From the NCBI GenBank assembly GCA_051006995.1, contig JBPCSQ010000028.1, forward strand, positions 1 to 64,000: a stretch of 64,000 nucleotides of DNA. Direction: 5' to 3'. Shown piece by piece: positions 56,412-63,525 of the stretch. Numbering within the stretch: the first letter of the stretch is position 1; each line of letters starts with the position of its first letter. Both the position numbers and the translations under genes were made by a program. The DNA comes from JAIQGF01 sp051006995 (lineage in GTDB: Bacteria; Acidobacteriota; Terriglobia; Terriglobales; Acidobacteriaceae). The notes beneath the pieces are model-generated. The model worked only from the letters and a program-made list of their open reading frames with translations. It did no database searches and was not told the DNA's origin.

Positions 56412-57236
56412 ATGAAATTCGAACTCATCACCATCTTCCCCGACTTCTTTCGCGGCCCGCTCGACTACGGCATCGTGCGCCGGGCGCGCGAATCGGGGCT
56501 GGTGGAGATCAATGTTCACGATCTGCGCACCTTTACCAAGGACAAGCACCGCACCGTGGACGACCGTCCTTTCGGCGGCGGTGAAGGCATGGTGCTCAAG
56601 CCGGAGCCGATTTTCGATTGCCTGGAGTTCCTGAAGGTTCCCCCGCGCGAACAGCGGGTCAACAAAGCTATCCGCGAATCGGTGGTGCTGCTGTCGCCGC
56701 AAGGTGAATTGTTCAACCAACGCATGGCCGCCGAATTCGCCCAACTCGACCGCGTGTTCCTGATCTGCGGCCGCTATGAGGGCGTGGACGAGCGCGTCAG
56801 CGAGCATCTTGCCGACCGCGAGGTTTCCATCGGCGATTTTGTGCTCAGCGGCGGCGAACTCGCCGCAGCGCTGGTGGTGGACGCGGTCACGCGCCTCATT
56901 CCCGGCGCGCTCGGCAACGAGGCATCGGCCCGCACCGAATCGTTTGGCGCCGGCGATGTCCGCCTCAAGCTGCCGCTGGATGCCGCCGGCAAGCGCATTC
57001 CTGACTCGACCATTTCTGCCGGCGGGCTGCTGGATTATCCGCACTACACGCGGCCGGCGGATTTTCGCGGCTTGCGTGTTCCCGGCCTGCTGATCTCCGG
57101 CGATCATGAAGACATCCGCCGCTGGCGCCGCCGCCAGGCCCTGGAAAAGACTCTGCGCAATCGCCCGGAACTGCTGGACGAAGTGGAGTTGAGCCCCGAG
57201 GACCGCGCTATCCTGGCTGAACTCCGCAAGACGTAG
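56412..57236 (+). CDS. trmD: tRNA (guanine-N1-)-methyltransferase TrmD
   Basis: The 274-residue SPOUT enzyme methylates G37 of tRNAs reading CNN/GGG codons, preventing frameshifting. It starts MKFELITIFPDFFRGPLDYG and has DDRPFGGGEGMVLKPEPIFD, the trefoil-knot SAM region LICGRYEGVDERV and SIGDFVLSGGELAA. The C-terminal domain ends RALEKT-type helix RRQALEKTLRNRPELLDEVE. It lies in the usual place between rimM and rplS. Confidence 0.97.
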   Translation: MKFELITIFPDFFRGPLDYGIVRRARESGLVEINVHDLRTFTKDKHRTVDDRPFGGGEGMVLKPEPIFDCLEFLKVPPREQRVNKAIRESVVLLSPQGELFNQRMAAEFAQLDRVFLICGRYEGVDERVSEHLADREVSIGDFVLSGGELAAALVVDAVTRLIPGALGNEASARTESFGAGDVRLKLPLDAAGKRIPDSTISAGGLLDYPHYTRPADFRGLRVPGLLISGDHEDIRRWRRRQALEKTLRNRPELLDEVELSPEDRAILAELRKT

Positions 57237-57328
57237 CCGCATGCGCCGTGAGGCTTGGGCCCCTTTGGGATGACAAGATTCAAAAGCGCCTGATAAACTG
57301 AAAGTTCGACTTCATCAAGGAAATCGCT

Positions 57329-57676
57329 ATGTCAACCTCACCGATCATTCAGAAGCTGCTGGAAAAGACTCGCCGCACCGACCTGCCGCAGTTCGACCCG
57401 GGCGACACGGTGCGCGTGCACGTCAAGATTAAGGAAGGCGACAAGGAGCGTCTGCAGGCGTTCGAAGGCGTGGTTATTTCGCGCAGCCGCGGCGCCCAGG
57501 CCAGCTTCACCGTGCGCAAGATGAGCTTCGGCCACGGCGTGGAGCGTATCTTCCCGTCCAATTCCAAGGTCATCGACAAAATCGAAGTGCTGCGTTCCGC
57601 CAAGGTCCGCCGCGCCAAGCTGTACTTCCTGCGCGAGCGCCGCGGCAAGGCCGCCCGCCTGCGTGAGGCCGAGTAA
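57329..57676 (+). CDS. rplS: 50S ribosomal protein L19
   Basis: The 115-residue protein has the L19 pattern FDPGDTVRVHVKIKEGDKER, LQAFEGVVISRSRGAQASFT, VRKMSFGHGVERIFPSNSKV and KVRRAKLYFLRERRGKAARL. L19 sits at the subunit interface. It is the last gene of the rpsP-trmD operon and is followed by a hairpin. Confidence 0.97.
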   Translation: MSTSPIIQKLLEKTRRTDLPQFDPGDTVRVHVKIKEGDKERLQAFEGVVISRSRGAQASFTVRKMSFGHGVERIFPSNSKVIDKIEVLRSAKVRRAKLYFLRERRGKAARLREAE

Positions 57677-57695
57677 GCTCCCGCCGCAACTTTGT

Positions 57696-57738
57696 GTTCT
57701 CCGGCCTTCGTTTTCGAGGGCTGGAGAACCTGTTTCCC
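57696..57738 (+). terminator. possible terminator after rplS
   Basis: GTTCTCC (57696-57702) pairs with GGAGAAC (57723-57729), and the neighbouring GGCC/GGCT can extend the stem with one mismatch; CTGTTTCCC follows. The T run is weak, so efficiency is uncertain. Confidence 0.45.
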
Positions 57739-57829
57739 ACAACATTCTCCGTAATCCACAGATTGTTCACATCCAGCGCTGGGCGGTTCTCTTGAACCCG
57801 GCAGCGATTCTTGCGAATCTTCTTTCACC

Positions 57830-58390
57830 ATGATCAAGAGCGACCGCTGGATCCGACGCATGGCGCTGGAACGCGAGATGATCAACCCCTTCTCGGAGAA
57901 GCAGGTGGCCAGCGGGGTGATCTCCTACGGCCTGTCGAGCTACGGCTACGACCTGCGCGTCGCCGACGAGTTCAAGATTTTCACCAACATCAACGCCAGC
58001 ATGGTGGACCCGAAGAACTTCGACGAGCGGTCGTTCGTCACGGTGCAGTCGGAGTGCGCCATCATTCCGCCGAACTCGTTCGCGCTGGCGCGCTCGATCG
58101 AGTACTTCAAAATCCCGCGCGACGTGCTTACGATCTGCGTCGGCAAGTCCACCTACGCGCGCTGCGGCATCATCGTCAACGTCACCCCGTTCGAGCCGGA
58201 GTGGGAAGGCTTTGTCACCCTCGAGATTTCCAATACCACGCCGCTGCCGGCCAAAATCTACGCCAACGAGGGACTGTGCCAGATCCTGTTCTTCCAGTCC
58301 GATGAGCCGTGCGAAGTGTCCTACGCCGACCGCAAGGGCAAGTATCAGGCGCAGAAAGGCATCGTGCTGCCCAAGGTGAACAAGAAATAG
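57830..58390 (+). CDS. dcd: dCTP deaminase
   Basis: The 186-residue enzyme deaminates dCTP to dUTP. It begins MIKSDRWIRRMALEREMINP and has SYGYDLRVADEFKIFTN, the key GKSTYARCGIIVNVTPFEPE and WEGFVTLEISNTTPLPAKIY, and the nucleotide-binding end YQAQKGIVLPKVNKK. Length is normal. A decayed copy of its 3' end lies at 63328-63386, 5 kb downstream. Confidence 0.95.
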   Translation: MIKSDRWIRRMALEREMINPFSEKQVASGVISYGLSSYGYDLRVADEFKIFTNINASMVDPKNFDERSFVTVQSECAIIPPNSFALARSIEYFKIPRDVLTICVGKSTYARCGIIVNVTPFEPEWEGFVTLEISNTTPLPAKIYANEGLCQILFFQSDEPCEVSYADRKGKYQAQKGIVLPKVNKK

Positions 58391-58811
58391 GCTCTGGACT
58401 CTTGGATCCAGGCTCCAGGCTTCTGTCTCCCGGCTCGATGTGGGTAACCAGCCCGGTAATAACTCTATCCCCTGTGATTGTTTACCACTCCCCTCCCCCT
58501 CCCTTCCCAGGAAGAACCAGAGATGTCTCCTGGAATGAGGCGAGTAGGCCGAAAGCGTCGCTGACGGTTACCGTAGGGATACCGAGGGAGTCCCTTGGAG
58601 GAGCCCGTAACTGAGCAGATAACAAATGGGGCTCAGGGATGGTTGGCGTATTGTCAAAGAACCAACGAGGCGGTGTTTCTCAGACACAGACACTCCTACG
58701 CGATATGCGCAGGATGAGGATAGCGAGGTTGGGCGAAGGGTGTCTGTGACAAGCAAGAAAAAACGTGAAATTCGTGAACTGCGATTCCCGATTTGAACGC
58801 CACGCAGTACT
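58391..58811. other. spacer after dcd with a long inverted repeat
   Basis: The first 45 bases are a word array (GGCTCTGGACTCTTGGATCC, AGGCTCCAGGC). Further on, CACAGACAC (58685-58693) and GTGTCTGTG (58740-58748) are perfect inverted copies 46 bases apart. Short open frames in this stretch look spurious. Purine-rich runs around 58545-58620 (GGGATACCGAGGGAGTCCC) could fold. I cannot assign a gene or a known RNA. Confidence 0.5.
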
Positions 58812-59084
58812 TCAAGCCGAGGCTTGCTGCGTCGCTTCGAGACTGCCAGGGGATTTTTTACGAAGCGCCGCCGGGGGCAGCCAACTGTGGGCATACATTT
58901 TCTGAAGAACTGCGCCGCGGAAGCCATGAATCTCGTGGGCCTGGGTGCGTCCCCAGGCGTAGAGGCGCACGTCGCAACGCCGGCAGCGGAACGGGTAGAT
59001 CCCCATGCGAGGCAGGATCAGCCGCTCCATGAACCCCTGGCGACTGGAGCGAGAGAGCTTACGTTGGCACTTTTCGCACAGCAT
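58812..59084 (-). CDS. small zinc-ribbon protein
   Basis: The 90-residue protein has two cysteine pairs, MLCEKCQRKLSRSSRQGFME and YPFRCRRCDVRLYAWGRT, separated by about 26 residues (ILPRMGIYPF), a pattern common to small acidobacterial zinc ribbons. The ATG at 59084 is preferred to the GTG at 59090. It is the first gene of the accessory block and does not seem coupled to the PEP-CTERM genes. Confidence 0.75.
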   Translation of the reverse strand: MLCEKCQRKLSRSSRQGFMERLILPRMGIYPFRCRRCDVRLYAWGRTQAHEIHGFRGAVLQKMYAHSWLPPAALRKKSPGSLEATQQASA

Positions 59085-59242
59085 GGGCACACCCCCAGTT
59101 CAGAGACACAGTTTAGCGTACTGCCGCGCCTTGCGGTAAGCCGGCAAGGCATGGATCCCGGTCTTGCAGCGGCGGGCGTAGAGCAAGCGTGGTAGCGCAG
59201 GCTCTACTCAGACCCGCCGATGCAGACAAAGACGTTCATCCG

Positions 59243-59917
59243 CTACCGCCCGAATCGGCGGCGCATAACGGCCGCGAAGCCCACCAGCCCGACCACCAGC
59301 AGAGACATGGAGCCCGGCTCTGGCGCGTGGTTGGTGCCCCCACCGATCTCCTGCGAAATCGCTAGCGTGTTGCCACACTTCTTACCACTCTGGCATGTCG
59401 TGGCATTCGCGAGGAGATCGACAGTGGTCAATGCCGCGCCGCTGCTGAACGTGCCCGAGAAGTCGAACGTCAGACTCGTGCTGTTGTTGAGCAGTATCGC
59501 GGAGGTGGCGTTTATGGTCATCACACAAACGGCACCGCTGAGGTTGGTGTTGCAATTGTTGTTGCCGTTATTGAACTTGCCGACTTCGTAGGTGTAACCA
59601 GCCGGAACGGTGGACGTGTTGCTGATCGTCATCGTGGTGTTTTGCGGGAACAGCGTCAGGGAGAAGCCCTGGAAATATCCGCTTGCCGTACCGAACGCCG
59701 AGAACACGATTTGATCGCTCCAGTTGCCGCTGGTTCCGGGATCGTAAGTTTCGGTGCTCTGGACCTCGAAATAGTTGGTCGGACTGCCCAATGTTCCAAG
59801 ACTTGTGCTGCAGTTATTGCCGCCTGTGCAGTACAAGGTGAAGCTATCCGCACGCGCAGCGATCGGCAACAAAATGACCGCCGCAATCAAAGCAAAAGCA
59901 ACTACAACTCTTTTCAT
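59243..59917 (-). CDS. PEP-CTERM sorting-domain protein
   Basis: The 224-residue protein has a signal peptide (VVVAFALIAAVILLPIAARA), a Thr/Asn/Ser-rich extracellular region (NNNCNTNLSGAVCVMTINAT) and the C-terminal PEP-CTERM signal: APEPGSMSLLVVGLVGFAAV then MRRRFGR. Exosortase would cleave and transfer it to the envelope or exopolysaccharide. AAGGAG precedes the ATG. No exosortase gene is in this window. Confidence 0.9.
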   Translation of the reverse strand: MKRVVVAFALIAAVILLPIAARADSFTLYCTGGNNCSTSLGTLGSPTNYFEVQSTETYDPGTSGNWSDQIVFSAFGTASGYFQGFSLTLFPQNTTMTISNTSTVPAGYTYEVGKFNNGNNNCNTNLSGAVCVMTINATSAILLNNSTSLTFDFSGTFSSGAALTTVDLLANATTCQSGKKCGNTLAISQEIGGGTNHAPEPGSMSLLVVGLVGFAAVMRRRFGR

Positions 59918-59991
59918 CTATTCTTCTCCTTCTGAATAAAATGCAAGCCAGTTCTTGTTTTCTTGCGACGCTGTTCGGCGCAAGAAAAATG

Positions 59992-60792
59992 TCATTTCAA
60001 ATCTTCGGCCGCCTGAGGCTTTGGGGCTCGCCTCCATGCACCGAGCCCAGCGGCGCAGCTAAGCGCAAAACCGAGCAGCGGCAGCGATGCCGGCTCGGGG
60101 GTGGGAACGCAGTTATTGACGCAGGTCTCGAAGGCAGACTGCGTGAAGGGCGTGTCAAAGATGGTGATCAGGGGCTTGCCGTTTTTCCCCTTGGTAGTGG
60201 TTTGACCGTAAGCAATGGCGAAGGTGCCTTGTGGCACGGAGCCAAAGTCGAAGGTGACCCACTGTTTGCCGCCGAGGACGGCGTTTACGTCGAACACGTA
60301 CAAGCCGAAGTCGGTGGCGGTGATGCCGGCGAGTTTGGATTCGGCGCCGGCCCAGTTCGTGAAACTATTGGACTTGTCATAGGGCCCTTGAAGGGTGGGG
60401 ATAATGGAAGAGTAGACCTCCCCACCGGGATTCAGGGTTCCGTGGAAAAGCGGATCCAGGGTCGCCGTTCCGCTCCCGCCTGCACTGGCAGTCCAACTGA
60501 TCGTGCCGAAGATGCTCGATGAGCCGGTGTAGTTCGGGGTTCCCAGGATCAAATACCAAGGCGTTTTTAAAGGCACCGTGGATGACTGATTCTGGTACAC
60601 CGTGATGCTGGTGCTGCCAATGATCAGATTGGGGCTACTGCCGGGGAATGGAACCGGCAGTTGGCCCAGTTGCAGGGTTGCCGGATCGGTATAGCAGGCG
60701 GTAGCGTCGCAGTAGTCAATCACCACGTCGGCAAAAATATGCAACGGCGCGAGCACCGCAATCATTACCACCAAGAGCCTGAGAACTCGCAT
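59992..60792 (-). CDS. PEP-CTERM sorting-domain protein
   Basis: The 266-residue protein has a signal peptide (VLRLLVVMIAVLAPLHIFAD), a beta-rich extracellular region and a PEP-CTERM end: PTPEPASLPLLGFALSCAAG, then LGAWRRAPKPQAAEDLK, which runs 12 residues past the basic patch. The central region (WVTFDFGSVPQGTFAIAYGQ) resembles domains in other extracellular PEP-CTERM proteins. It is next to the other PEP-CTERM gene on the same strand but about 75 bases apart. Confidence 0.87.
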   Translation of the reverse strand: MRVLRLLVVMIAVLAPLHIFADVVIDYCDATACYTDPATLQLGQLPVPFPGSSPNLIIGSTSITVYQNQSSTVPLKTPWYLILGTPNYTGSSSIFGTISWTASAGGSGTATLDPLFHGTLNPGGEVYSSIIPTLQGPYDKSNSFTNWAGAESKLAGITATDFGLYVFDVNAVLGGKQWVTFDFGSVPQGTFAIAYGQTTTKGKNGKPLITIFDTPFTQSAFETCVNNCVPTPEPASLPLLGFALSCAAGLGAWRRAPKPQAAEDLK

Positions 60793-60856
60793 TGAGCACC
60801 TTCTCGACGCAGCCCTTGGTTTTGGGCACGCGACGAATCAGCTTTCATTCATGACC

Positions 60857-61345
60857 TCAGACCTGAGTCGCCGGCGTAGGCAGCAGCAGGAAAATCCGGT
60901 CTTCGCCCGCCAAGGAGCCGATGCCGACGATTTGCCCGAGATCGTTAATGGCCACCGCTTGCACTAACTCCCATCCCAGAGGGTTGGTAATCATTTTGTT
61001 GAGGTCCTGGAGCTTGCCGTTGCGAAACAGGAAGGCGTGAAAATTGTCGTCCTGTTGCTCCAGCGAGCCGCCGACAATGTCGCCGCGGTTGTTAATGGCG
61101 CGGGCGACGCTGAACGAGCCCCCCAAGGTCCCCAACAGCCGGGTTTCGTGTCCTTCGATCACGCAGGCTTCCACGGAAAGGCTGCGCGGATTCAACATGG
61201 CCCCGACCAACGTTCCCTGGTTGTTGATCCCATGAACCAGGTTGTGATTGCCTTCGAACGAGCCCAAATCCACGATGCGATAAGTGCGACCGGTCGCGAC
61301 TGCCGCGAGCTCCGCCTGCAAGTTCCGCCCTGCGATTGGCCGCAT
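60857..61345 (-). CDS. HAF-repeat protein
   Basis: The ATG at 61345 is preceded by AGGAGAGG and gives MRPIAGRNLQAELAAVATGR. The 162-residue protein has HAF-type repeats (YRIVDLGSFEGNHNLVHGIN NQGTLVGAM; LGTLGGSFSVARAINNRGDI; AVAINDLGQIVGIGSLAGED), the short beta-propeller-like extracellular repeats. There is no signal peptide, unusual for the family. It lies 50 bases after the small DUF-like gene, possibly in one transcript. Confidence 0.75.
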   Translation of the reverse strand: MRPIAGRNLQAELAAVATGRTYRIVDLGSFEGNHNLVHGINNQGTLVGAMLNPRSLSVEACVIEGHETRLLGTLGGSFSVARAINNRGDIVGGSLEQQDDNFHAFLFRNGKLQDLNKMITNPLGWELVQAVAINDLGQIVGIGSLAGEDRIFLLLPTPATQV

Positions 61346-61395
61346 AGCCTCTCCTGTGAACCTATGGGACTGGCTGCGTTCCCATTCACGGCGAC

Positions 61396-61614
61396 TCACA
61401 TCACACGTGAGGACGAAGGCGCGTTCAGCAATTGCAAATGCGCCTTGATGGTGTCGCTGGCTTCCTTAACGTCACCCGCCCAGCCGTCGAACAACTGCTC
61501 CACCTCGGACGAAATGACATAGCGGTAATAGGTCCGGCGCGTGCGGGTATCCATCATCTTTTCGATCCGGCCTTCGTAGGCGCGCGATGGGGGGAAAGTG
61601 ACGGCACTTGACAT
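61396..61614 (-). CDS. small hypothetical protein
   Basis: The ATG at 61614 has a perfect AGGAGG upstream, giving MSSAVTFPPSRAYEGRIEKM followed by MDTRTRRTYYRYVISSEVEQ; 72 residues in all. No signal or membrane segment. The stop overlaps an in-frame GTG of the next gene (GTGA), suggesting coupling with the HAF-repeat gene. Function unknown. Confidence 0.65.
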   Translation of the reverse strand: MSSAVTFPPSRAYEGRIEKMMDTRTRRTYYRYVISSEVEQLFDGWAGDVKEASDTIKAHLQLLNAPSSSRVM

Positions 61615-62206
61615 GGGTGCATCCTCCTCAGCCGCGGACAGGATGGCCTCTGCGGTGACTGCTGTAATCACCCATTTGGGGTAGGTTCAGGAAAAATGTG
61701 ATGCGAAGGTCGAGGAATCGCTGCGCAGGTGCGGCGAGCGATCTGTCACCGCTGGGGACCGACGAGGATGCGGGCCAGCCGAAAGAATCTCTCGTAAATA
61801 GGAAAGGAAGTGTTGCCAGAAGCCCTAGTTGGGAAAGGAAGTGTCACTGGAATCTGTTGCTCACAAAGCCAATTCATTTTGTGATAACTACGCATTCGGA
61901 CAGGAAGTGTTGCCGGAAGCCTATCCAGGAAAGGAAAGTGCTGCCAGAGCCGTTGCTCACAAAGCCAATTCATTCGGTGATAACTACGAACAAGTTAACG
62001 TGCACGTTAGTGCCACTAAGACGAAAGCCTTTTCAGCCACCTTGTAGCCATTGACAGGTATTTTTTCCGGACATAGCATCGGCCGAATCTCTAGATAGTG
62101 TTTTTCTCTCTGGCTCAGGTCGGCCTAGCCCCGGCTTGATTTCGCACGAATCGGCCCAGCTCGAACAGCAAGACTCAATTCAGATCCGGTCAGATCGGGA
62201 GTTGTG
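61615..62206. repeat. composite tandem repeat ahead of the LuxR-type gene
   Basis: Between 61801 and 61988 a composite unit occurs twice. GGAAAGGAAGTG-type words at 61801 and 61832 precede the 37-bp core GTTGCTCACAAAGCCAATTC/ATT...TACG at 61856-61892. Words of the same type at 61898 and 61928 precede a second core at 61952-61988, 35 of 37 bases identical. The spacing is 96 bases. In the first core TCACAAA and TTTGTGA (61861-61867, 61878-61884) form a 7-bp inverted repeat. The rest of the spacer holds no gene. Confidence 0.75.
61996..62009. promoter_or_regulatory. 14-bp perfect palindrome upstream of the LuxR-type gene
   Basis: TAACGTGCACGTTA is a perfect 14-bp palindrome about 200 bases before the regulator start and just after the composite repeats. 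Its symmetry and place suggest an operator for a dimeric regulator, perhaps the LuxR-type protein itself. Confidence 0.5.
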
Positions 62207-63211
62207 ATGCGCCACTTCCCCGTTCCCCCGGAGGGCGCTCGTCCGTCGGACGGGGCTCTCTTGGCGCTGATGAACGCGATCGATGAGGCACTGCTCGATG
62301 AGTGCCGATGGCCCGCCGTCAGTGCGGGCCTGACGCAGTTGTTTCCCCAGCTTGCGGAGCAGGCACCGAGTACATTCCCGTCGGGAGAAGAAATCCAGAA
62401 ACTGCAACAGTTGGCGGCCATTGCCGCCTGGAGCCGGGCTGACGCTGAGCTCTTCGGGGCGGTGTGTTCGCACCTGGAAACGGCGGCGAAGCTGCGCTCG
62501 GAAACGAGATTGTCGCAAGTGAAATGGAGGGCGGCGTTGCGCGCGCTGGATCATCTGGGGCGCGGCGTGCTGCTGGTGGACCGAACCGCAAGGGTGTTAT
62601 TCGCAAATACCGCAGCCAGGACGGTTCTGGGCGAGCGGGATGGATTGTATCTGCAGGAGGAACATCTGATGGCGACACGCGCAAATCACAATGTGCAACT
62701 CCGGGAGGCGCTGCAGGCGGTGGCCAGCCAAGCCAGCCCGTCCGCAGAGTTGGCGATACCGCGGCCATCGTTGCGCCAACTGCTGACACTGCTGCTGACT
62801 CCGGCCAGCGCCCGACTGGAGAAATCCAGCGGTAATTCCGGAATGGACGAGCTGGTTCTGGTATTTGTCAACGATCCGGAACGTAAGCTGGCGGTCAACC
62901 CATCGACGTTGAGCCGCATGTACGGGCTGACGCGCTCCGAAGCGCAACTTGCGTGTCACATTCTGGCCGGCGAAAGCCTGGAAGAGGCGGCGCGGGCGCT
63001 CGAAATTACCGCCAATACAGCGCGCACTCACCTGAAGCGAATTTTTCTGAAGACGGACACTAACCGGCAATCGCAATTGATTCTTCTGCTCATGGGCAAC
63101 GCGTCAGCCGGCGAACCTTCTTCATCCGGCAAAGCCGCGTTGGTACCGGCGCTTGCGACCGCGGCGGCGGCCTGCGACAGAATCTTGGACCCCGTCGGCA
63201 TGGGGAAATGA
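62207..63211 (+). CDS. LuxR-family transcriptional regulator with PAS-like sensor
   Basis: The ATG at 62207 has GGAG five bases upstream. The 334-residue protein has a helical N-terminus, a PAS-like region (about 110-215; LRALDHLGRGVLLVDRTARV, LFANTAARTVLGERDGLYLQ) and a C-terminal LuxR winged-helix (LTRSEAQLACHILAGESLEE, AARALEITANTARTHLKRIF). The family is defined by this HTH end; the ligand is unknown. It ends in a strong terminator. It is the only regulator of the accessory block. Confidence 0.88.
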   Translation: MRHFPVPPEGARPSDGALLALMNAIDEALLDECRWPAVSAGLTQLFPQLAEQAPSTFPSGEEIQKLQQLAAIAAWSRADAELFGAVCSHLETAAKLRSETRLSQVKWRAALRALDHLGRGVLLVDRTARVLFANTAARTVLGERDGLYLQEEHLMATRANHNVQLREALQAVASQASPSAELAIPRPSLRQLLTLLLTPASARLEKSSGNSGMDELVLVFVNDPERKLAVNPSTLSRMYGLTRSEAQLACHILAGESLEEAARALEITANTARTHLKRIFLKTDTNRQSQLILLLMGNASAGEPSSSGKAALVPALATAAAACDRILDPVGMGK

Positions 63212-63262
63212 TTGGGCAGTTCCCGAGCTCGCCAAAATGCGGGCTCTGCAAGTAAGAAACGT

Positions 63263-63299
63263 TATGCGCCAGCGCGGTACGGCTGGCGCATAGATTTTT
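63263..63299 (+). terminator. rho-independent terminator after the LuxR-type gene
   Basis: TATGCGCCAGC (63263-63273) pairs with GCTGGCGCATA (63282-63292) around GCGGTACG, followed by GATTTTT. The 11-bp stem and T5 tail mark the end of the regulator transcript. Confidence 0.88.
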
Positions 63300-63327
63300 G
63301 GCAAAGGCCGCCCCCCCCCGTCCGGTG

Positions 63328-63386
63328 GATCGCAAGGGCATCGTGCTGCCGAAAGGTGAACAAGAAACAAGCGCAAGGCTCTGGGC
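63328..63386 (+). pseudogene. remnant of dcd 3' end
   Basis: GATCGCAAGGGCATCGTGCT then GCCGAAAGGTGAACAAGAAA matches the dcd 3' coding end (GACCGCAAGGGC...ATCGTGCTGCCCAAGGTGAACAAGAAATAG at 58327-58390) with a 21-base in-frame deletion between its KG repeats, a one-base insertion and a lost stop. GGCTCTGG follows in both copies. It is a decayed duplicate of the dcd end, in direct orientation 5 kb from the original. Confidence 0.75.
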
Positions 63387-63525
63387 GCAACAAGCAAGGC
63401 GAAACAAACGCTGCTAAGCTGTACTTGGGCCTCCTGCCGGTTCCCCGCGGTCTGGTAATATCTGGGCGCGAATCGTGATTCAATTCTCAGCCACCCTGCC
63501 GCTGGACAGACGGTAACCACAAATA

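Noticed and set aside
57752..57760. DnaA-box-like TAATCCACA near rplS/dcd
   Set aside because: Single copy with one mismatch to TTATCCACA and no other boxes or AT-rich unwinding region; not an origin.
58568..58927. A 119-codon minus-strand frame in the spacer after dcd
   Set aside because: Composition is atypical and the frame crosses the inverted repeat; the overlapping zinc-ribbon gene is the real coding frame.
61698..62054. Frames in both directions through the composite repeat (also 61746-61973 and 61829-62047)
   Set aside because: All of them only translate the repeats and none has a ribosome-binding site or known motif; I treat the region as non-coding.
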